Shown here: piece by piece, positions 53,056 to 61,508 of the stretch
Position numbering within the stretch: the stretch's first letter is position 1
Layout of the letters: the number at the start of each line of letters is the position of its first letter
Assembly (NCBI RefSeq): GCF_019492055.1
Contig: NZ_JAICBX010000002.1
Location: 186,001 to 250,000, forward strand
Direction of reading: 5' to 3'
Source of the DNA: Flavimaribacter sediminis
Lineage (GTDB): Bacteria > Pseudomonadota > Alphaproteobacteria > Rhizobiales > Rhizobiaceae
Length of the DNA stretch: 64,000 nucleotides
Notes under the pieces: generated by a model
Told to the model about the DNA's origin: nothing
Database searches by the model: none
Seen by the model: only the letters and a program-made list of their open reading frames with translations
Translations under genes and position numbers: made by a program

Positions 53056-53900
53056 TATTCGTCCATTTCCTGATCAAGTCTGAAGCCATCCCACTGGCCT
53101 ATTCTGTTTCTGGTCGCCTCCCAGTCCTGCTCGGATACATGGGAGATCATCGCCTCGACAAGCGCAACAGCTCCGCAACTGGAATCCCACGCCGTTCCAC
53201 TCTCAATCGGCAATGCAAGCACTTCCGTTGCATGGCGGGCGATCGGCGAAAGCCACTTGTCGGTGATCACGATCACCTGCGAACCGCGTTCGCGGGCGGC
53301 CATGCCCGCCAATTTTTCCAGCCGCGGATCGTAACGCCGGAAATCCATCATGATCAGGATGTCCTGTGAACGCATGCGCAGCAGATATTCCGGCCAAACC
53401 TCCGGATCGGGCGGCATATGATAGACGTCGCGGCGAATCTGGCGCAGATGCCGCCCGAGATATTCCATCACGGTGTCGCTGATGCGTCCGCCGATCAGGT
53501 AAACTGCTCGCTTCTTGTCAGCCGTCAACGCGCATACGCGATTGAACTGCGCTTCCGTCACCGCCTTGGACACCTGCTGCAGGAGCAGCGAGGTGCTGTT
53601 GAGGTAGCCTTCCAGAAATCCGCTGCCGATCGGCTTGGTGCGGCGGCGCAGTTCGACCGGCGACTGCTGCCCTTCCTTGAGTTCGCCGATGAGACGGCGC
53701 TGGAAATCCTGGTAACCGTTGCAGCCAAGCTTCTGAATGAAACGGGTGATGGTCGGCGCTGAAATATGGGTTTTCTCGGCGAGCGTCTGTATTGGCTCGA
53801 GCCCGGCGAACGGATAGTCCGCCAGCAGCGCGGACGCCAGTTTGCGCTCCGTCGCCGTCAGGCTTTCGGATATTTCCCCGATTTGCTGTCGCAGGTCCAT
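53055..53900 (-). CDS. RpiR-family regulator (HTH plus SIS domain)
   Basis: A 281-residue regulator. The HTH_6 domain is residues 1-75 (LTATERKLASALLADYPFAG, HISAPTITRFIQKLGCNGYQ, DFQRRL). The SIS domain is about 105-270 (RAVYLIGGRISDTVMEYLGR). RpiR proteins usually sense phosphosugars, but several act on amino acid or amide catabolism. The start at 53900 (MDLRQQIG) follows AAGGGA; an ATG at 53975 would extend into the intergenic dyad region. It is divergent from the hydrolase-importer genes and is the likely local controller. Confidence 0.88.
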   Translation of the reverse strand: MDLRQQIGEISESLTATERKLASALLADYPFAGLEPIQTLAEKTHISAPTITRFIQKLGCNGYQDFQRRLIGELKEGQQSPVELRRRTKPIGSGFLEGYLNSTSLLLQQVSKAVTEAQFNRVCALTADKKRAVYLIGGRISDTVMEYLGRHLRQIRRDVYHMPPDPEVWPEYLLRMRSQDILIMMDFRRYDPRLEKLAGMAARERGSQVIVITDKWLSPIARHATEVLALPIESGTAWDSSCGAVALVEAMISHVSEQDWEATRNRIGQWDGFRLDQEMDE

Positions 53901-53938
53901 TGCAATGTAATCCCTTGCAGAGCCCAAACTCTCACTTT

Positions 53939-53973
53939 GAAAATATTTCGTCAATATCGAATAATTCGTTGAC
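53939..53973. promoter_or_regulatory. candidate RpiR operator region
   Basis: Two dyads occur in 35 bp. GAAA (53939-53942) / TTTC (53946-53949) is followed by CGAAT-A-ATTCG (53958-53968), itself flanked by GTCAA (53950-53954) and TTGAC (53969-53973). The region lies between the divergent regulator and hydrolase genes, where a repressor would act on both promoters. If the regulator starts at 53900 it is wholly non-coding. Confidence 0.5.
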
Positions 53974-54024
53974 ATTGATTGAATGTTTTCATCTACTGCC
54001 TCTCAACCAGAGGGCACCAAACAT

Positions 54025-54807
54025 ATGACGTCCTATGCCATGAGGCATGATTCTTCGCTGTTGCGGAATGACGATCCACAACCTTTCGAGGTTGTGAACG
54101 GTGACAGTCCATCCCCCGTCGTGCTTGTGTGCGAGCACGCAGGGCGCGCCATTCCCTCCGACCTCGAGCATCTTGGACTGGCGCCGCAGATCATGGACAT
54201 GCACATTGCCTACGACATCGGAGCAGGCAATGTGGCAAGGCTCGTCGCAGACGCGCTCGATGCGCCGCTGGTGCTTCAACCCTACAGCCGGCTGGTGATC
54301 GACTGCAATCGTCCGGTCGAAGCGGCCGATGCGATCCCGGAAACCAGCGACGGCGTGGTTGTTCCGGGAAACCGGAACCTGTCTCAAGACAGCCGCAAAC
54401 GCCGCGTGGAAGCAATTTTCGAACCCTTTCACCGGACAATATCCGATCTGATCGAGAAGTCGCACCGCACGACCCTTATCGCCATTCATAGTTTCACCCG
54501 GCAATTCAGCGGACTGCAGCGCCTGTGGGATGTCGGCTTCGCCTTTCGCGCCGATCGACCGACCGCCGAGTTTCTCGCCAACCAGTTGCGCCATCGAGAC
54601 CCTTCGCTTGTGATCGGCATGAACGAGCCCTATGCCATCGACGCCTCCGACTGGTCGATCCCGGCGCACGGAGAGGGGCGTCAACTCGCGCACAGTTTGA
54701 TTGAAATCCGCAACGACCACCTGCGCGACGCCGCCGGCCATCGCCGATGGGCGAACCTGCTCAGCGGCGCCATCGAGGAACTGGCTTCAAGAAAGGCGCC
54801 GTCATGA
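54025..54807 (+). CDS. N-formylglutamate amidohydrolase family protein
   Basis: A 260-residue member of the FGase family: LVCEHAGRAIPSDLEHLGL (metal Glu-His), YDIGAGNVARLVADALDAPL, YSRLVIDCNRP, IAIHSFTRQF and GMNEPYAIDASDWSIPAHGE. True HutG deformylates N-formylglutamate in histidine breakdown, but no hut genes are here. In this cluster it may remove an acyl or formyl group from another amino-acid derivative. It heads a chain of overlapping genes; its stop overlaps the next start (ATGA at 54804). Confidence 0.88.
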   Translation: MTSYAMRHDSSLLRNDDPQPFEVVNGDSPSPVVLVCEHAGRAIPSDLEHLGLAPQIMDMHIAYDIGAGNVARLVADALDAPLVLQPYSRLVIDCNRPVEAADAIPETSDGVVVPGNRNLSQDSRKRRVEAIFEPFHRTISDLIEKSHRTTLIAIHSFTRQFSGLQRLWDVGFAFRADRPTAEFLANQLRHRDPSLVIGMNEPYAIDASDWSIPAHGEGRQLAHSLIEIRNDHLRDAAGHRRWANLLSGAIEELASRKAPS

Positions 54808-55451
54808 CGTTGACCCGCGACCTGCCTCTCACGCCCGAGCAATCCGCGCTGCTGTTCATAGATGTCCAGAATTTCTGCGCACGACGCGACGGCGGCGAAT
54901 TCAAGCACCTCGATGACGCCGAGTTCGACGCGAAATATGGCTGGTTCTACGACCAGTTCAGGACACGCGTGTTGCCCAACATGCAACGCCTTCAGAAAGG
55001 ATGCCGCGGCGCCGGGATCGAAGTGCTCTACACCACGATCGAGAGCCTTACGAAAGACGGGCGCGATCGCAGTCTCGATTACAAGATCACCGGATTTCAT
55101 GTTCCCAAAGGATCATGGGACGGCAAGGTTATCGACGAACTGGCGCCGAGCGACGACGAAATCGTACTCCCGAAATCCTCATCATCCGTCTTCGTCTCGA
55201 CGCATATCGACTATCTCCTGCGCAATCTCGGCGTCCGCCAACTCGTCATCAGCGGTCTTGTGACGGATCAGTGCGTGGAGAGCGCTGTCAGGGACGCGTG
55301 CGACATTGGCTATCTGGTCACCCTCGTCACCGACGCATGCGCCACCTATTCGCAGTTTCGGCACGACCATTCGCTTTCGGCGATCAGAGGCTACTGCCGG
55401 CAGGTGACTACCGATCAACTTCTCAAAGAACTTGGACAGGAGGCAGCATGA
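54804..55451 (+). CDS. isochorismatase-like cysteine amidohydrolase
   Basis: A 215-residue cysteine hydrolase with triad Asp20 (LLFIDVQNF), Lys124 (IVLPKSSSSVF) and Cys157 (GLVTDQCVESAVRDA). The CVESAVRDACDIGY motif is frequent in carbamoyl/ureido and nicotinamide-type amidohydrolases. It overlaps both neighbours by 4 bp (ATGA at 54804 and 55448), so the three hydrolases are made together. Several frames shadow this gene, one of them running on into the M20 gene. The substrate is unknown. Confidence 0.9.
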   Translation: MTLTRDLPLTPEQSALLFIDVQNFCARRDGGEFKHLDDAEFDAKYGWFYDQFRTRVLPNMQRLQKGCRGAGIEVLYTTIESLTKDGRDRSLDYKITGFHVPKGSWDGKVIDELAPSDDEIVLPKSSSSVFVSTHIDYLLRNLGVRQLVISGLVTDQCVESAVRDACDIGYLVTLVTDACATYSQFRHDHSLSAIRGYCRQVTTDQLLKELGQEAA

Positions 55452-56758
55452 GCAACGCTATCGAAGCCGTCTGGAAGGCAATCGACGACGATCCGGATTT
55501 CGTTCTCGAACTGACGCAGAAACTGGTGCGGGTTCCCTCGGTCAATCCGAAATTCCAGGTCGATCCGGAACTCAACCGCGAACCGGAAGTGCAGGACATC
55601 GTCCAGCAGCAACTCGAAAGCGACGGATTTACGACGGAACGCTGGGACGTGTTCCCCGACCGGCCCAACGTTATCGGCGAATGGGAAGGCTCTGACGAAA
55701 AGAGTCTGATCCTGTGCGGTCACATCGATGTCGTCCCGGTCGGAGACGATTCAAACTGGACCAAGGAACCCTTCGGCGGCGAGATCGCCGACGGCCGTAT
55801 CTGGGGTCGCGGCGCCATCGACATGAAGAGCGGCGTCGCCGCCTGCATGGCTGCGGCGCGCGCCATCCGCAAGGCCGGCGTCGAACTGGACGGCCGGCTG
55901 GCGATCCACAGCGTCGTGGACGAAGAGGCCGGCGGTTTCGGCGCCATCGATATCGTCCGCAACAAGAGACTTGCCAAACGGGCGATCATAGCAGAGCCCA
56001 CCTGGGGCAATGTGGTGCCGGCAGAGGGCGGATTGACCTGGGCGCGTGTCACCATTTTCGGAAAGCAGGCGCACGCCGGATGGCGATTCAACTCGATCTG
56101 GCCGCAGGCGCATACCGCGGATCGGGTCGAGCCTGGCGTCAACGCCATCGAGCTGGCGAACAGATTCCTCAACGCCCTGCGGGACTTTGAGGCGAGCCGG
56201 TGCCGCGATCACTGGCATCCGCTGGTTCCCGCGGGTCTTGCGACGATCAATCCAGGCGTTATCCGCGGCGGCGCGGGGATGGGCGAAGACGGCAATCCGA
56301 TCATCATGTCCAACGCCGCGATCATCTCCGACGTCGTGACGATCGATCTCGACTACAAGTTCATGCCCGACGAGAATTTCGAGGACGTGAAGGCCGAATT
56401 CGAGGCGTTCCTGCTGAATTTCGCGGCCATGGACCCGTGGATGCGCGAGCACCCGCCGAAAGTTCTCTGGGACCTGTTTGACCTGAATTTCCCGCCGATG
56501 AACACGCCGGTCGACCACCCGCTCGTCACATCCATCTGCGAGCGGGCCGGTCAGGTCCAGAAGACGGCGCCGGTCGTCAAGGGATTCGAGGCCGTGACCG
56601 ACGCCGCCCACTATGCGGGCGCCGGGGTGGACGCAGTGATATATGGCGCCACCGGAGACGGCTTCCACGCCTATGACGAATGCGTCGATATCGAAAGCCT
56701 CATCGACGCGACCAAGGTCATCGCCGCGGCAGTGATCGACAATTGCGGCACCAGATAA
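55448..56758 (+). CDS. M20 family deacylase (ArgE/DapE-like)
   Basis: A 436-residue zinc hydrolase. Metal ligands are apparent: His in CGHIDVVPVGDD, Asp in GRGAIDMKSG, Glu-Glu in VVDEEAGG, Glu in IIAEPTWG, and a late His near GDGFHAYDE. The dimerisation domain (VTIFGKQAHAGWR) is present. It removes an acyl, carbamoyl or amino-acid group from a nitrogen. The ATG overlaps the previous stop. It is followed after 28 bp by the importer's binding-protein gene. Confidence 0.92.
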   Translation: MSNAIEAVWKAIDDDPDFVLELTQKLVRVPSVNPKFQVDPELNREPEVQDIVQQQLESDGFTTERWDVFPDRPNVIGEWEGSDEKSLILCGHIDVVPVGDDSNWTKEPFGGEIADGRIWGRGAIDMKSGVAACMAAARAIRKAGVELDGRLAIHSVVDEEAGGFGAIDIVRNKRLAKRAIIAEPTWGNVVPAEGGLTWARVTIFGKQAHAGWRFNSIWPQAHTADRVEPGVNAIELANRFLNALRDFEASRCRDHWHPLVPAGLATINPGVIRGGAGMGEDGNPIIMSNAAIISDVVTIDLDYKFMPDENFEDVKAEFEAFLLNFAAMDPWMREHPPKVLWDLFDLNFPPMNTPVDHPLVTSICERAGQVQKTAPVVKGFEAVTDAAHYAGAGVDAVIYGATGDGFHAYDECVDIESLIDATKVIAAAVIDNCGTR

Positions 56759-56786
56759 TGCAAACCCGATCAACAAGGAGAAAGCT

Positions 56787-58019
56787 ATGTTGAACAGACG
56801 AATGCTGCTTGGCGCTGCTTCCGCGCTGGTTCTGGCCTGCTCGGCAGGCATGGCGCAAGCCGATGTCGTAAAAATTGGTGTCCTGGCGCCGGTCACCGGC
56901 AAGGCCGCGGCCGACGGACAGGAAATGGTCAACGGCGTCCAGCTCGCCGTCGACGAACTGAACGCCAAAGGCGGGATCGACGGCAACACGTTCGAAGTCG
57001 TTGTCGGCGATGTCGGCGAGGCGAGCGCGGACGCGGTCGCTACCGCCGCCGAACGCCTGCTCGGCGATCGCGACATGGGCGCGATCATGACCGGTTACGC
57101 ATCCGGCTCGAACTTCGAAATCGAGATGATGGCCGAACAGGACATGATCTATCTGATTTCAGCGAACTCGGCCCAGACGGAGGGAATCATTGCGCCCAGC
57201 CCGGACGATTTCATGACGGTCTGGTCAACAACGCCTTCCTATGACGGTTACAACACAGAAATCGTGCCGGTGATCGAGGGGCTCTCCGAAAGCGGCAAGC
57301 TCAGCCTTCCGAACAAGAAGGTCGCGATCATCTCATCCGACAATCCCTATTCCACGACGATAGCCGAAGGCATGGTTGAATCGTTCACCAAGGCCGGATG
57401 GGATGTCACGGAAAACGATCTCGTTCCCTTCGGCGAGATCAATGACTGGCGCGCCTTTCTCGCCAAGATCCGTCAGGATCCACCGGCCGTTCTCATCAAC
57501 ACCGACTATGTTTCAGCCAACGCGGCGACCTTCATGACGCAATTCATGGAAGACCCGACAAACAGTCTCGTCTTCATCCAGTACGCGCCGTCTGTTCCGG
57601 AGTTCCTGGAACTGACGAAGGAGAAATCCTCCGGCGTGGTCTACAATCTGCTGGGCGGGGTGCTGAACACACCAAGCAATCCGCGCGCCGCAGAAATCCT
57701 CGAGAAATACAAGGCGGCCTACGGAACTGAACCAGGCACCTACGGGCCTGCCCTCTACGAACAGGTGATGATCTACGCAGACGCGCTCGACCAAGTCGGC
57801 GATCCTTCAAAGAAGCTCGAAATCGGCGAAGCGATCGGCAAGACGAAAAAGCAGACCGTCAGCGGCAACATCCAGTTCGACCCCGCGACACACCTGTCGG
57901 TCCAGAGCAATGACGGCGTGCCGATCCAGTTCTACCAGATCCGCGATGGGGAGCGCATCCTGTTCTATCCGGACAAGTACGCAACGGGTGAGTTCGAACA
58001 GCCGTCCTGGATGAAATAG
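56787..58019 (+). CDS. branched-chain amino acid-type ABC importer binding protein
   Basis: A 410-residue Peripla_BP_6 (LIV-type) binding protein with a Sec signal ([20 protein letters not shown], cleavage near AQA). The mature start [19 protein letters not shown] is typical. Two lobes are visible, with [20 protein letters not shown] in the hinge region. AAGGAG precedes the start. LIV-type proteins bind amino acids, amides, urea and aromatic acids. Its location after three amidohydrolases suggests an N-acyl or carbamoyl compound. Confidence 0.92.
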   Translation: MLNRRMLLGAASALVLACSAGMAQADVVKIGVLAPVTGKAAADGQEMVNGVQLAVDELNAKGGIDGNTFEVVVGDVGEASADAVATAAERLLGDRDMGAIMTGYASGSNFEIEMMAEQDMIYLISANSAQTEGIIAPSPDDFMTVWSTTPSYDGYNTEIVPVIEGLSESGKLSLPNKKVAIISSDNPYSTTIAEGMVESFTKAGWDVTENDLVPFGEINDWRAFLAKIRQDPPAVLINTDYVSANAATFMTQFMEDPTNSLVFIQYAPSVPEFLELTKEKSSGVVYNLLGGVLNTPSNPRAAEILEKYKAAYGTEPGTYGPALYEQVMIYADALDQVGDPSKKLEIGEAIGKTKKQTVSGNIQFDPATHLSVQSNDGVPIQFYQIRDGERILFYPDKYATGEFEQPSWMK

Positions 58020-58029
58020 CAACCGAAAA

Positions 58030-58055
58030 GCCGGGTCGAAGCAATTCGACCCGGC
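58030..58055 (+). terminator. hairpin after the binding-protein gene
   Basis: GCCGGGTCGAA (58030-58040) and TTCGACCCGGC (58045-58055) form a perfect 11-bp stem with a GCAA tetraloop, 10 bp beyond the stop. No T-run follows, so it is more likely an attenuating or transcript-protecting hairpin that raises binding-protein dosage over the membrane genes. Confidence 0.7.
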
Positions 58056-58073
58056 GCCCGACCGGTAGTTTCA

Positions 58074-58805
58074 ATGACCAATGCGATAATCGAGGTTGTG
58101 GACGCCTGCAAATCGTTCGGAGGCCTGAAAGCCGTCAAGGACGTGTCCTTCACCGTAGGGACCGGAGAAATATTCGGCATCGCCGGTCCGAACGGTTCGG
58201 GCAAGAGCACGCTGTTCAACCTCATGACCGGCATCCCCTACGGACCGACAAGCGGTGAGATCCGTTTCGACGGGAACCGTATCGATCGCAAGCCCGCCCA
58301 TGCGATCGCCCGATCCGGGCTCTGCCGGACATTCCAGAAGGATGCGGAGTTCCCCGATTTGACCGTACGGGAAACGCTGCTGGTCAGCGCCGTTTACAAC
58401 GGCGACCTGTCGGCCTCAAAGGCGACGAACGAAGCGCAGAGCGTTCTCGAACTCGCGCAGTTCGACCCAAACCGCGTGGACATGCTCTCAAGCGAGCTCT
58501 CCGTTTATGAAAAGAAGCAACTCATGATCGCATCGGCCCTGATCTCGAAGCCGAAGGTTCTGATGCTGGACGAGCCTGCCTCGGGTTTGACGAAACCTGA
58601 AATCGCGAAGCTCGACGCGTTGCTGCTCGGCGTGAACCGGGCGGGCGTCACCATTCTTCTGATCGAACATGTGCTGAGCCTGCTGCTCTCCGTGTCGCAA
58701 CGGCTGATCGTGCTCAACCAGGGCGCCATTCTGGCGCAGGGTCTGCCGGCGGATGTGGTCAAGGACCCGGCCGTCGCGGAAGCCTATCTCGGAGGCGGCG
58801 TCTGA
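58074..58805 (+). CDS. LIV-type ABC importer ATP-binding protein (LivG-like)
   Basis: A 243-residue ATPase with Walker [10 protein letters not shown] (38-46) and Walker [12 protein letters not shown], and a LivG-type insertion ([19 protein letters not shown]). The ABC signature is unusual, reading [15 protein letters not shown] where most LivG proteins have LSYGQQRRLEIARAL. The stop shares a base with the next ATG (TGATG). It works with the LivF-like partner. Confidence 0.92.
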   Translation: MTNAIIEVVDACKSFGGLKAVKDVSFTVGTGEIFGIAGPNGSGKSTLFNLMTGIPYGPTSGEIRFDGNRIDRKPAHAIARSGLCRTFQKDAEFPDLTVRETLLVSAVYNGDLSASKATNEAQSVLELAQFDPNRVDMLSSELSVYEKKQLMIASALISKPKVLMLDEPASGLTKPEIAKLDALLLGVNRAGVTILLIEHVLSLLLSVSQRLIVLNQGAILAQGLPADVVKDPAVAEAYLGGGV

Positions 58806-59527
58806 TGGAACGGCTTCTCGAGGTGACTGACCTTTCCGCAGGCTATGGCGCCGTCACCGTGCTTCGAGGCGTCGATATCCACCTGGACGCGGGCGAGAGC
58901 ATTGGCCTGTTCGGTCCGAACGGACATGGCAAGACCACGCTGCTCAAGACTATTTCAGGCCTGATACGGCCGACAGCGGGCGCCATCCGGTTTTCAGGAA
59001 ATGACATTACGAAGGCGAGACCGTCCAATATCGTCAACGCCGGGCTGATCCACTCTCCGCAAGGCAACACGCTGTTCGGCGACATGCAGGTGCATGAAAC
59101 GCTCGAACTGGCGTCGATTGCGAAGCGGGCGAAAGGCGGCAGTCGCAAGAACCTGAAATCCGTCTTCGAACTGTTTCCAAGGCTGGAAGAGCGCCGGACG
59201 CAAAAGGCGAGAACCCTGTCGGGCGGCGAAAGGCAGATGCTTTCGATCGGCTGCGCGCTGATGTGCGTTCCCAAACTGCTGATGCTGGACGAACCGACGC
59301 TGGGCCTTTCGCCGCGCCTGAAGAAGGAACTGGCCGCCGCTGTCGGCGACATCGCCAAAAGCGGCGTGCCGCTGGTGGTCGTGGAGCAGGACGTCGAGTT
59401 CCTGATGGCGTTGACGGATCGGCTCTACATGATCGAGCACGGCGAGGTCGTACGGGAGATCGACAAGGCCAATGCGCCTGACCACGAGGAGGTCATGAAA
59501 CTCTATTTCGGCGAGGTCTCCCATTGA
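58805..59527 (+). CDS. LIV-type ABC importer ATP-binding protein (LivF-like)
   Basis: A 240-residue ATPase with Walker A GPNGHGKTT, signature LSGGERQMLSIGCAL, Walker B LLMLDEPTLGLSP and VVVEQDV. It is the shorter LivF partner of the preceding ATPase. Its stop overlaps the TTG start of the permease. Confidence 0.93.
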   Translation: MERLLEVTDLSAGYGAVTVLRGVDIHLDAGESIGLFGPNGHGKTTLLKTISGLIRPTAGAIRFSGNDITKARPSNIVNAGLIHSPQGNTLFGDMQVHETLELASIAKRAKGGSRKNLKSVFELFPRLEERRTQKARTLSGGERQMLSIGCALMCVPKLLMLDEPTLGLSPRLKKELAAAVGDIAKSGVPLVVVEQDVEFLMALTDRLYMIEHGEVVREIDKANAPDHEEVMKLYFGEVSH

Positions 59528-60393
59528 TCGACACGCTTATTGCAACTCTTGTTTCGGGCCTTGTTCTCGGCTCGCTCTACGCCCTGATGGCGAGCGGCCT
59601 CAGCGTGGTGTGGACAACGCTCGGCGTCTTCAATTTTGCGCATGGCGCCTTGATGATGATCGGGGCTTTTCTTGCGTGGACGCTGGTTGAGCCAGTGGGC
59701 CTGCCTTTGCCGGTTGGCATATTGTGCGGCGCGCTCGGCGCCGCCGCCCTCGGCATCGTGATCGAACGCCTGCTTGTGCGACCCTATTACGGCAACCGCA
59801 ACATGCTGCTGATTACGGTGATGACGACGCTCGCGGCGATGATCATCATGGAAAAAGGCGCCCAGATGATCTGGGGGGCGCGGCTGAAACAACTGCCGCG
59901 ACTGATCGACGGCGAGATTTCGATCGCAAGCGCCACCATCTCCGCCCATGAAGCCGTGATGATCCTGCTTGCGCCCCTCGTGCTTGCCGCCATCTGGGCC
60001 TTCACCGTCAGAACCAATATCGGCCGGTCGCTCAGGGCGGTCGGACAGAACCAGGATTCGGCGGCGCTGATCGGCATCAACGTGCCCTTCGCCTTTGCGC
60101 TGGCTTTCGGGCTTTCGGCGGCGCTGGCGGGCCTGACGGGCGCGCTGCTCGGCTCGATCCGCTTCATCACGCCCGCCATGGGCGCCGATCCGCTGACCAA
60201 GGCGATGATCGTGGTGATCTTCGGCGGGCTTGGCAGCCTGGGCGCGACCGCCGGCGCCGCCTATCTGATCGGTCTCATCGAAGCCATCCTCGTCCTTTGG
60301 CTCGGGCTCTACTGGACGCCCTTCGTGCTGTTCCTGATCATGATTGTCGTCCTTGTCTTCAGGCCGAACGGAATATTCGGAGGCAACCAATGA
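59524..60393 (+). CDS. LIV-type ABC importer permease (LivH-like)
   Basis: A 289-residue permease with about eight segments and LivH blocks (SGLSVVWTTLGVFNFAHGAL, GLGSLGATAGAAYLIGLIEA). It starts with TTG at 59524, overlapping the LivF-like stop, and ends in an ATGA overlap with the next permease. Confidence 0.93.
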   Translation: MIDTLIATLVSGLVLGSLYALMASGLSVVWTTLGVFNFAHGALMMIGAFLAWTLVEPVGLPLPVGILCGALGAAALGIVIERLLVRPYYGNRNMLLITVMTTLAAMIIMEKGAQMIWGARLKQLPRLIDGEISIASATISAHEAVMILLAPLVLAAIWAFTVRTNIGRSLRAVGQNQDSAALIGINVPFAFALAFGLSAALAGLTGALLGSIRFITPAMGADPLTKAMIVVIFGGLGSLGATAGAAYLIGLIEAILVLWLGLYWTPFVLFLIMIVVLVFRPNGIFGGNQ

Positions 60394-61337
60394 CCCCGAT
60401 GATCAGGAACGTCGTTCTGCCACTGGCGGCGCTGATTGCGTTGGCGCTTACGCCGATCTTCGTGATCGACAGCTATACGCGCCACCTTTTCATCATCGCC
60501 TTCATTTACGCGATTATCGCATCGAACTGGAATTTGAGCCTCGGCCAGTGCGGGGTCTTCAACTTCGGCCATCTGACATTCTTCGGCGTGGGCGTCTACA
60601 CGGCGGCGATCCTCGCCAAGACGGTCGGGCTCAATCCACTTCTGGCGATCGCCGCTGCCGGCGTCACAGCGCCAATCGTCGCTTTTCTGATGGCGGCGCC
60701 GGTCGCCCGACTGAAGGGCATCTATGTGGTTCTGGTAACCTTCGCCTTCAGCCAGCTCGTCATGCAGCTTGTGCTGAGCCAATCTCAGATCACCGGCGGA
60801 GCCGAGGGCATGGTGCGCATCCCCTATCTGAAGATCGGAGACTACTCCTTCATCCGCGACTACAAGCTCGGATACTACTATCTGTGCCTCGGCCTGCTCG
60901 TCGTCTCCACCATATTCCTCATTCTGATCGCCCGCTCCCCCTTCGGCAAATCCCTCAAGGCGGTGCGCGACGCGGAAGACTACGCCGTGTCGCGCGGAAT
61001 ATCGGTGTCGCGGCAACGCGTGCTGACGCTGGCGCTCAGCGCCATATTTACCGGCGTCGCCGGCGGTTTCTACGCGATCTATCTGCGGGTCGCCTCTCCG
61101 GAAGTATTCGGTTTCGGCACCTTGACGCTTGCGCTGTCCATGCTGCTGATCGGAGGCGTTGGAACCACCTACGGACCGATTGTCGCCGCGCTCGCCATAT
61201 CCTTCGCAACGGAATCGCTGGCCGGAATTCGCGGCTTCGAGGAGGCGCGATACATCGTCATCGCCATCGCCATGATATTGGTTCTGCGGCTTGCGCCCGA
61301 AGGCATTTTGGGATTATTCAGGCGACTTACGGGATAG
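60390..61337 (+). CDS. LIV-type ABC importer permease (LivM-like)
   Basis: A 315-residue permease with LivM features (SLGQCGVFNFGHLTFFGVGV, AVRDAEDYAVSRGISVSRQR). ATG 60390 overlaps the LivH-like stop; a longer frame to 60297 lies inside that gene. It completes the importer and is the last gene of the seven-gene plus-strand run starting at 54025. Confidence 0.93.
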   Translation: MTPMIRNVVLPLAALIALALTPIFVIDSYTRHLFIIAFIYAIIASNWNLSLGQCGVFNFGHLTFFGVGVYTAAILAKTVGLNPLLAIAAAGVTAPIVAFLMAAPVARLKGIYVVLVTFAFSQLVMQLVLSQSQITGGAEGMVRIPYLKIGDYSFIRDYKLGYYYLCLGLLVVSTIFLILIARSPFGKSLKAVRDAEDYAVSRGISVSRQRVLTLALSAIFTGVAGGFYAIYLRVASPEVFGFGTLTLALSMLLIGGVGTTYGPIVAALAISFATESLAGIRGFEEARYIVIAIAMILVLRLAPEGILGLFRRLTG

Positions 61338-61371
61338 CGGCGCGCTGCCGAACCGAATTGTCTTGCGGGCT

Positions 61372-61399
61372 TTGACTGGCGACCATACCGGTCTATAGC
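61372..61399 (+). promoter_or_regulatory. sigma-70-like promoter of the MATE gene
   Basis: TTGACT (61372-61377), a 16-bp spacer and TATAGC (61394-61399). The expected start near 61405 leaves about 100 nt before the MATE ATG, enough to include a 26-codon open frame. Confidence 0.5.
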
Positions 61400-61427
61400 T
61401 GGCTGGTTTCTTCAAAGCGAGTCTCTC

Positions 61428-61508
61428 ATGCTTGTCTCCGCGCCGTTCGCGGCCGCCCTTGCCCTATCCTGCAAGAATCCTGCTCCTCACGCGACTGTCG
61501 ACCGATGA
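61428..61508 (+). CDS. possible 26-residue leader peptide coupled to the MATE gene
   Basis: ATG 61428 opens a 26-codon frame beginning MLVSAPFAAALALSCKN that ends in TGA overlapping the MATE ATG (ATGA, 61505-61508). It lies downstream of the predicted promoter. There is no strong ribosome site (AGCGAG) and the peptide resembles no known family, so it may be regulatory or chance. Confidence 0.3.
   Translation: MLVSAPFAAALALSCKNPAPHATVDR

Noticed and set aside
54025-54807. The FGase-family gene as hutG of a histidine utilisation operon
   Set aside because: No hutH, hutU, hutI or hutF is nearby, and the gene overlaps other amidohydrolases, so a different substrate is more likely.
55001-56758. 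A possible 585-residue fusion running into the M20 deacylase
   Set aside because: The extra N-terminal part lies in the cysteine hydrolase gene in another frame and has no domain; ATG 55448 with ATGA overlap explains the gene.
55751-57088. A 445-codon minus-strand frame opposite the M20 deacylase
   Set aside because: Antisense to a gene whose zinc ligands are all in place; low-complexity translation.
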